Assembly: GCA_017464225.1 (NCBI GenBank)
Contig: JAFUDW010000166.1
Location: 1 to 56,167 of the forward strand
Reading direction: 5' to 3'
Origin: Clostridia bacterium
Lineage (GTDB): Bacteria > Bacillota_A > Clostridia > Christensenellales > Aristaeellaceae
Length of the DNA: 56,167 nt
Of the stretch, positions 12,733 through 21,154 are shown piece after piece (the stretch's first letter is position 1; each line of letters begins with the position of its first letter). The notes under the pieces are model-generated. The model saw nothing but the letters and a program-made list of their open reading frames with translations, did no database searches and was not told where the DNA came from. Position numbers and translations under genes: made by a program.

Positions 12733-13458
12733 ATGAAGATTCGTATTTATAAAAACTCGGCCCAGGCGGGCGAAGCGGCGGCCACGCTGATCGCCGCGCA
12801 GCTGATCCGCAAGCCTGATTCCGTGCTGGGCCTTGCCACGGGCTCATCGCCCATTCCCACCTATGAAGCGCTGATCAGCCTGTACAAACGCGGAGCGGTG
12901 AGCTTTGCCCAGGCCGTTTCCTTTAATTTGGACGAGTATATCGGCATTCCCGAAGATCATCCCTGCAGCTACCACCGCTTCATGCAGGAGAAGCTGTTCC
13001 AGCACGTGGATATGCGGCCCGAAGCTGTGCATGTACCCGATGGAAACGCCGAAAATCCCCAGGCATTCGCGGCGGCTTACGACTGGGCCATCGATAAAGC
13101 GGGCGGGATCGATCTGCAGTTACTGGGTATCGGACGCAACGGGCATATCGGCTTTAATGAGCCAGGCGATCATTTTATCCGCGGCTGCCATGTGGTGGAT
13201 CTGGCTGAAAGCACCATCACGGCCAACCAGCGCTTCTTCAACAGCCGGGAAGAGGTGCCCCGTCAGGCCATGAGCCTGGGCATTGAAGCCATCCTGAAAG
13301 CCCGCACGGTGGTGCTCATCGCTTCTGGCAAGGCTAAGGCGCAGGCGGTGCGCGACGCTATCCATGGCGAGATCACGCCGCAGGTGCAGGCTTCCATCCT
13401 GCAGGGGCATCCGGACGCTTACTGGATGCTGGATGAAGAGGCAGCCTCGCTGCTGTAA
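12733..13458 (+). CDS. nagB: glucosamine-6-phosphate deaminase
   Basis: This 241-residue enzyme converts glucosamine-6-phosphate to fructose-6-phosphate and ammonia in the cytoplasm, the last step of amino-sugar use. Family motifs are clear: 'LATGSSPIPTYEAL' near residue 38, 'SFNLDEYIG' near 65 and 'GIGRNGHIGFNEP' near 130 with the catalytic Asp/His neighbourhood. ATG 12733 lies 7 bp after an AGGAGG site, so the earlier in-frame ATG 12709 is not used. It stands alone, with its own promoter and a hairpin downstream. Confidence 0.96.
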   Translation: MKIRIYKNSAQAGEAAATLIAAQLIRKPDSVLGLATGSSPIPTYEALISLYKRGAVSFAQAVSFNLDEYIGIPEDHPCSYHRFMQEKLFQHVDMRPEAVHVPDGNAENPQAFAAAYDWAIDKAGGIDLQLLGIGRNGHIGFNEPGDHFIRGCHVVDLAESTITANQRFFNSREEVPRQAMSLGIEAILKARTVVLIASGKAKAQAVRDAIHGEITPQVQASILQGHPDAYWMLDEEAASLL

Positions 13459-13527
13459 CAAGCCTTTGAGTCTACGCTGGTTATATGGAATGGCGTACTG
13501 TGAGACAAGAAATGGATGAGGAAAGGG

Positions 13528-13560
13528 AACGTTAAGGGGAGCTGCCCTTTAACGTTTTCC
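13528..13560 (+). terminator. hairpin terminator after nagB
   Basis: AACGTTAAGGG (13528-13538) pairs with CCCTTTAACGTT (13545-13556) with one bulged T, followed by a weak TTCC tail. The left arm shares a 14-base word with a possible structured element at 33971. No gene lies between here and 13873; that gap holds this hairpin and the MITE. Confidence 0.6.
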
Positions 13561-13631
13561 TTCCCTCTTCAGATTTCTGTTTATATAATTTAAGTTAGGG
13601 ATCAATACCAGTTATATGTAACGAATTTTTT

Positions 13632-13788
13632 GGTTCTTCACGTTTTCTTAGGGAATAGATTATTCAACATCATGAGCTTGGCTCGCGGCTGTGCCGCGAA
13701 ATTCAGGCAGTGAAGAGAATTCTGCTATGCTGGCGGGATGGTCATGCTTCGCCACTCAAACGAATTCCCTAAGTTTCCGTGAAGAGCC
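13632..13788. mobile_element. 157-bp MITE with ISL3-like ends and 8-bp target duplication
   Basis: Terminal inverted repeats of 25 bp match at 20 positions. The left end begins GGTTCTTCACG and the right end, read inward, GGCTCTTCACG; both finish CTTAGGGAAT. Exact 8-bp direct repeats AATTTTTT flank it at 13624-13631 and 13789-13796. There is no coding capacity; the interior has a short CGCGGC/GCCGCG hairpin. End sequence and duplication length fit the ISL3 transposase family, so this is probably a non-autonomous derivative moved in trans. It sits harmlessly between nagB and the end of the cobalamin operon. Confidence 0.85.
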
Positions 13789-13873
13789 AATTTTTTGAAA
13801 GGTAACGCTCGTATTGCAGCGCTTTTCCGAGGGGAAACGTTGTGGCTGCCATGGACACGCGCGGATCCGGCGC

Positions 13874-14422
13874 TCAGAGCCTCTCCCATGCGCCATCTCT
13901 GCGCAATATGAACCCGCTGCCGTTGGATGCTTGGTATTCAAAATAGCCGCGGCGAGGCAGCGCGTATGCTTCCATAATGGCCATCACGGTGCCGCCGTGC
14001 GCAATGATCGCGGCGTCTGTTTCCCATAAATCGGGCAGCAGCGCCTCAAAGGCCCGCAGCGTTCTGCGCGAGAATTCAGCCTGTGATTCGCCGCCCGGAA
14101 AGGGCAGCGCGCCGCCGGAATCGATCCATGCCTGGTAATCGGCGCGGCCATTGAGCTCTGCATAGTTTTTGCCCTCAAACGCGCCAAAATCGCACTCTCG
14201 AAAATCGGATACGATCTGGCGAGGACGCCCGGGATACAGGATGTCCGCCGTCTCCAGGCAGCGCTTCATGGGACTGCAAACCACCGTGAGAACGGGCGGA
14301 AATGCGGCTTTTTTCAGCGCTTCCCTGCCTGCGGCGCACAGGCTTTCGTCCGTATGACAGCCAATATAACGCCCCTCCAGATTGCCCTGCGTCTGGCCAT
14401 GGCGGATCAGGAGCAGGCTCAT
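13874..14422 (-). CDS. cobC: histidine phosphatase family protein, probable alpha-ribazole phosphatase
   Basis: This 182-residue protein has the phosphoglycerate-mutase fold: 'LLIRHGQTQGN' near the start with the phospho-accepting His, 'RCLETADIL', 'RECDFGAFEGKNYAEL' and 'IIAHGGTVMA' with the second active-site His. In a cobalamin operon, such a protein is expected to remove the 5'-phosphate from alpha-ribazole phosphate or adenosylcobalamin phosphate. ATG 14422 overlaps the stop of the upstream CobU-like gene (ATGA), so I chose it over upstream in-frame codons. It is last in the operon; no strong terminator follows. Confidence 0.85.
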   Translation of the reverse strand: MSLLLIRHGQTQGNLEGRYIGCHTDESLCAAGREALKKAAFPPVLTVVCSPMKRCLETADILYPGRPRQIVSDFRECDFGAFEGKNYAELNGRADYQAWIDSGGALPFPGGESQAEFSRRTLRAFEALLPDLWETDAAIIAHGGTVMAIMEAYALPRRGYFEYQASNGSGFILRRDGAWERL

Positions 14423-14733
14423 TTGATCCGCACCCCGATGCCGCATACCGCGCGGGTCACCTGATCGGCATACTGTGCCAGCACGCACAAAGCCCGCCCG
14501 GCAGCTTCGCGCCAGGCGCGCTCCCCGGCGTCCATGGGCACGATACCGCTGCCGATTTCGTTGGCGACAATGACGCTTTGAGGATGCGCCCGATAATAGT
14601 CCAGCGCAAAGCCCGCCGGGTCTTCCACGCCGCGCAGGAGCGCTTCAAAATCGATGACGATTTCAGCCTCCGGGTTCTCCCGCCGGGCCAATTCCTCCTG
14701 CCCTTGAAACAGACCGCCGATATAGATCTTCAC
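14419..14733 (-). CDS. short CobU-like protein lacking the P-loop
   Basis: This 104-residue protein ends 'VIVANEIGSGIVPMDAGER...ADQVTRAVCGIGVRIK', which corresponds to the C-terminal half of CobU (the NEVG.GIVP and 'A..V..V..GIP' segments). The beginning, 'MKIYIGGLFQGQEELA', occupies the place of the Walker A loop but lacks GxxxxGKS. GTG 14733 follows a GGGAGGAAAG site. The gene overlaps cobS upstream and cobC downstream. A complete cobU also lies in the operon, so this is a paralogue of unknown role, perhaps a partner or regulator of the kinase/guanylyltransferase. Confidence 0.7.
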   Translation of the reverse strand: MKIYIGGLFQGQEELARRENPEAEIVIDFEALLRGVEDPAGFALDYYRAHPQSVIVANEIGSGIVPMDAGERAWREAAGRALCVLAQYADQVTRAVCGIGVRIK

Positions 14734-15482
14734 AGCAGCTTTCCTCCCAATACGATGGCGGCGAGGCAGCTTAGCTCGCACATCTGCAAAAACCATCCCG
14801 CCAGGTCCCCGGTAACGCCGCCGAAGCGCTTAACGGCCATGCGTCTATAATACAGCGCAACGCAGGCGGCGGCGGGCAGCGCCAGCCAGCCCCTGTGGGA
14901 AACGAGAGCGGTCGATGCGATGGCTGCGTACAGGATGCCGCAGATTTTAACGGCGTTTCCCGCCGCCGTGCTGGAAAAACCGTCCAGCATGCCGCCGGGC
15001 CGGGCCTGCTTGACAGAAATCGCCAGCACGGCGCTCAGCGCCCGGGACAAAAGAAAACAGGCGGTCAGCGCCAACGCATCCCGCGGCGCGCACTCGCTGT
15101 ACAGTCCGGCGGTTGCCAGCAGGTATAAGCCGCTCCAGAGGGCCGCAAACGCCCCGATGTGGCTGTCCTTGAGGATCTCCAGCCGCTTTTCAGGCGGCTG
15201 CCAGCTGGCCAGAGCGTCGCAGGTGTCCATAAAGCCGTCCATGTGGATGCCGCCGGTCACCAGCAGCGGCAGGGATGCCGCCACGGTCCCCTGCAAAAAC
15301 CCGCCCAAATGCAGACGCTGGCACAGCCAAAGCCAAAGCGCTTCTGCCGCGCCCACCGCCAGTCCCACCAGCGGGAAAAAGCACAGAGCATAGCGGCGGT
15401 TTTCTTCGCTCCATTCTACCCGGGGCATGGGGATGCGGGAATAGGTGGAAAAGGCGATCGCCAGGGAAGCCATCAATCGCAT
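14730..15482 (-). CDS. cobS: adenosylcobinamide-GDP ribazoletransferase (cobalamin synthase)
   Basis: CobS is a membrane enzyme that joins adenosylcobinamide-GDP to alpha-ribazole (phosphate) to complete cobalamin. The 250-residue protein is strongly hydrophobic and shows the signature 'GGIHMDGFMDTCDAL' near residue 78 with its acidic Mg2+ residues, after the N-terminal 'AFSTYSRIPMP'. ATG 15482 overlaps the end of cobU by ten bases. Confidence 0.95.
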   Translation of the reverse strand: MRLMASLAIAFSTYSRIPMPRVEWSEENRRYALCFFPLVGLAVGAAEALWLWLCQRLHLGGFLQGTVAASLPLLVTGGIHMDGFMDTCDALASWQPPEKRLEILKDSHIGAFAALWSGLYLLATAGLYSECAPRDALALTACFLLSRALSAVLAISVKQARPGGMLDGFSSTAAGNAVKICGILYAAIASTALVSHRGWLALPAAACVALYYRRMAVKRFGGVTGDLAGWFLQMCELSCLAAIVLGGKLL

Positions 15483-15988
15483 GGCAGCGCTCCTTTCAAA
15501 AGGGTGGGAATGGAATAAACCACCTCAACCACGGCATCGGCGCGGGCGGCCAGGGCGCGGTTGACGGCAGCCAGACGGCGCAGGTATTCCAGGGTGCCAT
15601 CGTCATAGGAAATGCCGTCGCGAAATACGTCGCCGGTTACGGCGATCAGCAGGTCGCACTGCGACGACAGCGCCTCCATGCCGGGGACGATCCGCTCCCA
15701 ATCGCCGCCGCCAAACATCTCGTTGGCCAATAAATTGGGAATGTCCTCCGCCAGCGCGGCGCTGTCCGCCTGCAGACGCAGCGCGCCGATGTCACGGGGA
15801 CGCTCAATGGTTTCAAAGCCAATGCCTGCCCGCTGGGCCCGATGCCGCCGCACGCGGGCCAGCGATTCGCCATCGGCCGCCTGCATGGTGGCGATGTAAT
15901 ACCGCCTTTGACAGCGCGATTTGGCGATCATCCCCTCGGCCCAGGCCGATTTTCCGCTGCCGCTGCCCCCGATCACAAGGATCATCAT
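15473..15988 (-). CDS. cobU: adenosylcobinamide kinase / adenosylcobinamide-phosphate guanylyltransferase
   Basis: CobU phosphorylates adenosylcobinamide and transfers GMP to it. Walker A 'GGSGSGKS' occupies residues 7-14. 'RVRRHRAQR' near 45-53 carries the His expected to take the guanylyl group, and 'NLLANEMFGGGD' matches the NE segment of the family. It has 171 residues, a normal length. It lies between cobT and cobS with four- to ten-base overlaps, so translation is coupled. Confidence 0.94.
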   Translation of the reverse strand: MMILVIGGSGSGKSAWAEGMIAKSRCQRRYYIATMQAADGESLARVRRHRAQRAGIGFETIERPRDIGALRLQADSAALAEDIPNLLANEMFGGGDWERIVPGMEALSSQCDLLIAVTGDVFRDGISYDDGTLEYLRRLAAVNRALAARADAVVEVVYSIPTLLKGALPCD

Positions 15989-17019
15989 GGCTTTCCCTCC
16001 TGGGGCTGATAGGCCGCCATGCCCAGACTGTCGAAGGTATGCGCGCCGCCGTATACCGCTTGCGCCATATCCAGCAGAGGGAATAGCATGACCGCGCCCG
16101 TGCCTTCGCCCAGCGCCATGCCCGCGTCGATCACAGGGCGCAGCGCCAGCGCTTCCATCAGCGCTTTTGCGCCGGGGGCGCGGCTCATATGGGATGGCAG
16201 CATGAACGCGCGGGCTTCGGGGCGGAGACGGGCGGCGATCAGCGCTGCGGAGGCGGAGATCACGCCGTCGATCACGATGGAAACGCCGTGGATCGCGCCG
16301 CCCAGGAAGGCGCCGACCATGCCCGCGATCTCAAACCCGCCCAGCTTTGCCAGCGCGTCCATGGGATTGCTGGGGCGATTGATTTCAAGTGCTTGCCGGA
16401 TCGCACCGATCTTCCGGCGCAGTCCGGCGTCGGACAGCCCCGCGCCGCGGCCCGCCGCTTCCTCGGGCGGCAGACGCAGCAGGGCGCAGGCCAGCGCGGC
16501 GGCGGCGGTGGTGTTGCCGATGCCCATTTCGCCGGTGGCGATCAGCCGATAGCCGCGGCCTTTCATATCGCCCACCAGATCGACGCCCGCCTGCACGGCG
16601 TTTTGCGCCTGATCGCGGGTCATGGCCGGGCCCAGGGTGAAATCAGCCGTGCCGCAGCCCTGCCGGCGGTCCATAGCGCCGGGAATCGGGGAAAGCATAC
16701 CCATATCGACGGCGAATACGTCCGCGTGAGCAGCCTTTGCCATCAGGTTTATATTGGAGGTTCCCTCCGCAATGGCTTTCGCCACCAGGGCCGTGACTTC
16801 GCTTCCGCTCTGGCTGACGCCCTGGGCGGTCACGCCGTGATCGGCGCAGAAGACAAGAACGCACCGCGGAGACAGCGCGATATCCGCCGTTCCCTGGATG
16901 GCGGCGATCTGCGCCAGCGTGTCTTCAAACGCGCCAAGCGAGCCCAGGGGCTTTGCCACGGCGTCCCAGCGGCGATGCGCCTCCCGGCGGGCGGTTTCGG
17001 ATAAGGGATGGATGTACAA
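15985..17019 (-). CDS. cobT: nicotinate-nucleotide--dimethylbenzimidazole phosphoribosyltransferase
   Basis: CobT makes alpha-ribazole phosphate (or the equivalent with another lower-ligand base) from nicotinate mononucleotide. The 344-residue length is normal. Motifs include 'RRWDAVAKPLGSLG' at the start, 'GEMGIGNTTAAAAL' in the middle and 'GMALGEGTGAVMLFPLLD' near the end with the catalytic Glu. No bluB or bza genes for the base are in the window, so the lower ligand cannot be predicted. It overlaps cobU and is separated by 50 bp from cbiB. Confidence 0.96.
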   Translation of the reverse strand: MYIHPLSETARREAHRRWDAVAKPLGSLGAFEDTLAQIAAIQGTADIALSPRCVLVFCADHGVTAQGVSQSGSEVTALVAKAIAEGTSNINLMAKAAHADVFAVDMGMLSPIPGAMDRRQGCGTADFTLGPAMTRDQAQNAVQAGVDLVGDMKGRGYRLIATGEMGIGNTTAAAALACALLRLPPEEAAGRGAGLSDAGLRRKIGAIRQALEINRPSNPMDALAKLGGFEIAGMVGAFLGGAIHGVSIVIDGVISASAALIAARLRPEARAFMLPSHMSRAPGAKALMEALALRPVIDAGMALGEGTGAVMLFPLLDMAQAVYGGAHTFDSLGMAAYQPQEGKP

Positions 17020-17069
17020 GCGCTACCTCACAAATGATAGTATAAGCGTTTCAGGATCGTTTTCGCCGC

Positions 17070-18008
17070 TCATGCCGCCGCAAGGATGGCGATCAGCGCC
17101 GCCATCAGCCCGCTGGCGGCATACAGCAGACGGGTGGCCAGCAGGATATCGCCGCGCTTGGCGGGACGGTCGGCGTCGCCGATGGTGGGCTTTTCCACCG
17201 GTTTGCCAAAGTAATCATGGGTGCCGCCCAGCTGGATATGCAGCGCGCCGGCGGCGGCAGCCTCGCTCCAGGCGCAGTTGGGGCTCCTGTGGTTGGCGTG
17301 ATCCCGGCGCACGACGCGCAGCGCGTTTGCCGCGTCCAGACGCAGGAGCCAGGCGGCGCAAACCATCAGGATCGCGGTCAGCCGGGCGGGAATGAAGTTC
17401 AGGATATCGTCCAGCCGCGCGCTGCTCCAGCCGATGTCCCGGTATTGATCGTCCAGATAACCCACCATGGAATCCAGGGTGGAGGCGGCCTTGAAGCCCC
17501 AGAGCAGGACGGGCCCGCCCAGAGCGGCGTACAGCATGGGGGAGATCACGCCGTCTGTGGTGTTTTCGGCCACGGTCTCCACGGCGGCCTTGACGACCTC
17601 TTCTTCGGTCAGGCGCGCCGTATCCCGTCCCACAATGCGGGCTACCTGCTTTCGTCCGGCTTCCACGCCGTCGCTGAGCGCGTCGTATACGCCTTGGGCT
17701 TCCATTGCCATGGAACGCGCGGCCAGCCCCATCCAGTTGAGCAGCGCCATGCCGATCAACAGCGGCAGCCTGCCCCAGCGCGACAGGAGCAGCAGGATCA
17801 GCGCGACGGCGGCCATGGCGGCAATAACCGTGGAGGCAGTGAGCAGAATGGCGCTCGTCCGCAGGTTTCCGCCCCGGGCGCGGAGCTTTTTTTCGACAAA
17901 GGCGATATATTTTCCAATGATGCGCACCGGGTGATACAGCCAGGCGGGATCGCCCAGCAGCAGATCCAGTGCAAACCCGGCGATCAATGTCAGCGCATAT
18001 GTCCGCAT
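17070..18008 (-). CDS. cbiB: adenosylcobinamide-phosphate synthase
   Basis: CbiB attaches (R)-1-amino-2-propanol phosphate to adenosylcobyric acid. The 312-residue membrane protein opens with 'LIAGFALDLLLGDPAWLYHPVRIIGKYI', the family signature with the conserved D-P-HP..G, and includes 'AENTTDGVISPMLYAALGGP' near the middle. ATG 18008 is chosen over upstream codons because it begins this motif. It lies just after cbiP, one base apart. Its substrate amine is supplied by the CobD-like enzyme encoded nearby. Confidence 0.95.
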   Translation of the reverse strand: MRTYALTLIAGFALDLLLGDPAWLYHPVRIIGKYIAFVEKKLRARGGNLRTSAILLTASTVIAAMAAVALILLLLSRWGRLPLLIGMALLNWMGLAARSMAMEAQGVYDALSDGVEAGRKQVARIVGRDTARLTEEEVVKAAVETVAENTTDGVISPMLYAALGGPVLLWGFKAASTLDSMVGYLDDQYRDIGWSSARLDDILNFIPARLTAILMVCAAWLLRLDAANALRVVRRDHANHRSPNCAWSEAAAAGALHIQLGGTHDYFGKPVEKPTIGDADRPAKRGDILLATRLLYAASGLMAALIAILAAA

Positions 18009-18009
18009 A

Positions 18010-19512
18010 TTAATCTTCCCCCCGGATGACGCGGTATATGGCCTCCATATCCAGGCTGGCCCGCACGATATCGGCAATGCGGTCAAACTCCCGCTCGCGG
18101 AATTGATCCATGGTCAGAACGCCGGCGCCTGTATTGGATAGGCCTTTGCTTTCGCGTACGCGAGCGGTGATGGCGGCAAACAGCTGTCCATCGTCAAACA
18201 TGCCGTGCAGATAGCTGCCCAGCACATTGCATGCACCATTGCATACGCCGTCGGTCTGCCCGCTGATGGTCAGCCAGGGAAGGCAGCCCGGGCCAAAGGC
18301 GTTGTGCCCGGCATGGATCTCATAGCCGTCCACCGTGAGTCCATTAAGACCGCTCAGCCAGCCCGAGGGGCAGTTCACCGTGCCCGAAGACTGCACCGTG
18401 CGTTTTTCGGGAGCGAAGGTGACTTCCATATCCAACAATCCCAGCCCGGCGGCCTCGGGCACCCGGGATTCCACATGCTCAGGATCGCGGAGGCGTTCGG
18501 CCAGCATCTGATATCCGCCGCATACGCCGATCACCATGCCGCCCTTTCGCGCATGGCGGATGATGGCGGCGTCCATTCCCCGGCTGCGCAGGTCAAGCAG
18601 GTCTTCAATGGTGTTTTTAGTGCCGGGCAGGATGACGATATCGGCGCTTTCCAGCTCCGACGCGCTTTGCGCGTAGCGCACGCGCACGCCGGGCTGCAGC
18701 GTGAGCGCTTGAAAATCGGTGAAGTTCGATATGTGCCGCAGCCGAACCACGGCCACGTCCAGATCGCCTTGACCCGCGGCGCGGCGGAAGCGCTCGGTCA
18801 CGCTGTCCTCGTCCTCCAGCTCAACGTCCATCCAGGGGACCACGCCCAGCACCGGGATGTGGATGCGCTCCTCCAGCATGCGCAGCCCGGGCTCCAGGAT
18901 CTTTACGTCGCCCCGGAATTTATTGATGATCACGCCCTTGACGCGCTGCCGCTCCTCAGGCGTCAGCAGCTCCACCGTGCCCAGGAGCGAAGCGAACACG
19001 CCGCCCAGGTTGATATCGCCCACCAGCAGCACCGGAGCGTCCGCGGCCTGGGCCATGGACATGTTGACGATATCGCCTTCCCGCAGGTTGATTTCGGCCG
19101 GGCTGCCCGCGCCTTCGATCACCACGCAGTCCACTTCGCTTTCAAGCTGTTCATAGATGCGTTTGATCAGCTGGCGGAGCTCGGGCTTATAGCGGTGATA
19201 TTCCATGGCCGTCATGCTGCCCATTACCCGGCCTTCCACGATCACCTGGCTGCGGCGGTCGCCCGTGGGCTTGAGCAGCACGGGGTTCATTCGCACGTCG
19301 GGCTCCATGCCTGCGGCCTGGGCCTGGGTCACCTGGGCGCGGCCCATTTCCCGGCCGTCCCGGGTCACAAAGGAATTGAGCGCCATGTTCTGGGCCTTGA
19401 AGGGGGCGACGCGCAAGCCGTCCTGCCGAAGGATGCGCAGCAGGGCGGCGCAAAGCACGCTTTTGCCCACCGACGATGCCGTGCCCTGTATCATCAGCGA
19501 TTTTCCGCGCAT
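18010..19512 (-). CDS. cbiP: adenosylcobyric acid synthase (glutamine-hydrolysing)
   Basis: CbiP amidates four side chains of adenosylcobyrinate a,c-diamide, using glutamine and ATP. The 500-residue protein has an N-terminal synthetase domain with 'MIQGTASSVGKSVLCAALLR' and a C-terminal class I glutamine amidotransferase domain with the Cys nucleophile in 'GVCGGYQMLAERLRDPE' and 'YEIHAGH', 'SYLHGMFDD' near the end. Length is normal. It overlaps the end of cbiJ by 19 bases. Confidence 0.96.
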   Translation of the reverse strand: MRGKSLMIQGTASSVGKSVLCAALLRILRQDGLRVAPFKAQNMALNSFVTRDGREMGRAQVTQAQAAGMEPDVRMNPVLLKPTGDRRSQVIVEGRVMGSMTAMEYHRYKPELRQLIKRIYEQLESEVDCVVIEGAGSPAEINLREGDIVNMSMAQAADAPVLLVGDINLGGVFASLLGTVELLTPEERQRVKGVIINKFRGDVKILEPGLRMLEERIHIPVLGVVPWMDVELEDEDSVTERFRRAAGQGDLDVAVVRLRHISNFTDFQALTLQPGVRVRYAQSASELESADIVILPGTKNTIEDLLDLRSRGMDAAIIRHARKGGMVIGVCGGYQMLAERLRDPEHVESRVPEAAGLGLLDMEVTFAPEKRTVQSSGTVNCPSGWLSGLNGLTVDGYEIHAGHNAFGPGCLPWLTISGQTDGVCNGACNVLGSYLHGMFDDGQLFAAITARVRESKGLSNTGAGVLTMDQFREREFDRIADIVRASLDMEAIYRVIRGED

Positions 19513-20201
19513 AATTCCTCCTTGGGCCGTTTGATGAGGATGACCTCCATTTCCCGTTTCAGCGCTGGGATCACCTTTTCAGCTACGCCGCCGGGCTGGC
19601 CCGAATCCTTTGTGACCAGCACCCGGATGCTGAATTGATCGTACAGCGCGGCGTTCAGCGCTTCGGAGAAGGGGCCCTGCATGGCGATGATATGGGAAGC
19701 CGGAATGCCCGCCTCCAGACACAGCGAAAGCGCTTCCGCTGTGGGGAGCACCCGGACCCAAAGCCGGCTTGTGTCCAGCGCCGCGGCGTACTCCGCCGCC
19801 GTATGGCTGCCCGTTGTCAATAATATGTTGCCCTCCGTCCGCTTCAGCGCTTCGACGGCTTCGGCAGTATCGGCCACGGCGTGCGCGTATTGCCGCCAGG
19901 CGCCGGGGCTGACGGGCCGGGCGACGCGCTGGTAGGGGATACGAAGCTTTTCGCAGCAGCCGCGGATGGTTTCGGTGGCCCGGGCGGCGTAGGGATGGGT
20001 GGCGTCGATCACGGTATCGGGCTTCATGCGCCGCATCAGGCTTTCCATGGCCGGGCCGTCCAGAACGCCCACGCGGCAGTCGGTATCGCCGGGCAGCAGG
20101 GCGCGGGCGTAATCGCTGGTGACGCACACCAGCGAGCGCGGATACTTTTTTGCCAGCTCGCGCCCTTCGGTGGTGCCGCCAAATATCAGTACGCCAGGCA
20201 T
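19494..20201 (-). CDS. cbiJ: precorrin-6A / cobalt-precorrin-6A reductase
   Basis: CbiJ reduces the corrin macrocycle with NADPH in the middle of ring synthesis. The 235-residue protein begins 'VLIFGGTTEGRELAKKY', the family's nucleotide-binding start, and has 'DATHPYAARATETIRGCCEK' and 'TTGSHTAAEYA' further on. It overlaps cobD upstream by 16 bases and cbiP downstream. The anaerobic name is used because cbiD and cbiG are present. Confidence 0.93.
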   Translation of the reverse strand: MPGVLIFGGTTEGRELAKKYPRSLVCVTSDYARALLPGDTDCRVGVLDGPAMESLMRRMKPDTVIDATHPYAARATETIRGCCEKLRIPYQRVARPVSPGAWRQYAHAVADTAEAVEALKRTEGNILLTTGSHTAAEYAAALDTSRLWVRVLPTAEALSLCLEAGIPASHIIAMQGPFSEALNAALYDQFSIRVLVTKDSGQPGGVAEKVIPALKREMEVILIKRPKEELCAENR

Positions 20202-21154
20202 TGTTTCAGCTCCTTAATGAATCGATCGTTTTCCTCTTCGGTTTTGACAGCCAGCCGCATATAGCCGGAATCCAGACCGAAGGATGCGCAGGTGCGCACC
20301 AGGATGCCCCGTTCTTTCAAGGCCTGGGCGGCTTGGGTCATATCCTGCCCGAAATCGCACAGCAGGAAATTGGCCGCCGAGGGGAATACCCGTGCGCCTG
20401 CGGCTTGCAAATGCCGGGCAAAGACATCCCGGCGCCGGGCGTTCAGCACGGCGTCCTGGCTGATCTCATGCAGGTGTTCCGGCAATTCCGCGGCCACCGC
20501 CGCGGCCAGCGCTCCCAGCGGCCAGGCGGGCATGCGCTCGCGGAGGCGCGCGATGTTGTTGGGCGAGGATACGATATAGCCCAGGCGTACGCCGGGGATG
20601 CCCAAAACCTTGGTCAGCGAGCCCACCACGGTCAGCGTATCGCAGGCGGCGTCCCGCACGCTGCACGCTGGGCGGAAATCGATGAAGGCCTCGTCCACGA
20701 TCAGTTCGCCCCCATCGGCGGCGATTCCTTCATGCAGGGCCAGCAGGGCAGCCCGGGAAACGGATTCGCCGGTGGGGTTGTTTGGGTTGCAGCGGAAAAC
20801 GGTGGCGTCCCGGCGGCTTTCGATGGGCCGTCCCCGGGCAACGGCCCGTTGGGCATAGCCGCCGAAGGTCACGGGCGGGATGGATACCGCGCCCTGCCGC
20901 AGCGTCAGCGCCAGATCGATGGCCGCTTCGCCGCCCGCCGTGGGCAGCAGACACTCCGGGGGAACGCCGGCATAGGCCGCCAGCCCGCCGCGGGCGGCGC
21001 GCAAGGAACGGTCGGGATAATACCGCACGTCATCCAGCGCCCGGAGCAGGGCGCGCTTGACCCATTCCGGCGGGCCCTCAGGCCGAAGATTGGCTGAAAA
21101 ATCCAGCCAGCGGCCCGGATCGCTGCCCTCCCATACGTTGCCGCCGTGGTTCAC
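20186..21154 (-). CDS. cobD: threonine-phosphate decarboxylase
   Basis: CobD is a PLP enzyme that decarboxylates L-threonine phosphate to (R)-1-amino-2-propanol phosphate, the linker of the nucleotide loop. The 322-residue class I/II aminotransferase-fold protein starts with 'NHGGNVW', which is typical of CobD, has 'FRCNPNNPTGE' and places the PLP Lys in 'VVGSLTKVLGIPGVRLGYI'. The stop overlaps the start of cbiJ. Related histidinol-phosphate aminotransferases are excluded mainly by the N-terminus and the operon. Confidence 0.94.
   Translation of the reverse strand: MNHGGNVWEGSDPGRWLDFSANLRPEGPPEWVKRALLRALDDVRYYPDRSLRAARGGLAAYAGVPPECLLPTAGGEAAIDLALTLRQGAVSIPPVTFGGYAQRAVARGRPIESRRDATVFRCNPNNPTGESVSRAALLALHEGIAADGGELIVDEAFIDFRPACSVRDAACDTLTVVGSLTKVLGIPGVRLGYIVSSPNNIARLRERMPAWPLGALAAAVAAELPEHLHEISQDAVLNARRRDVFARHLQAAGARVFPSAANFLLCDFGQDMTQAAQALKERGILVRTCASFGLDSGYMRLAVKTEEENDRFIKELKQCLAY

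Noticed and set aside
18205..19638. 477-codon plus-strand open frame opposite cbiP
   Set aside because: It lies over a well-supported gene and has the His/Gln-rich make-up of antisense shadows; no ribosome site or motif.
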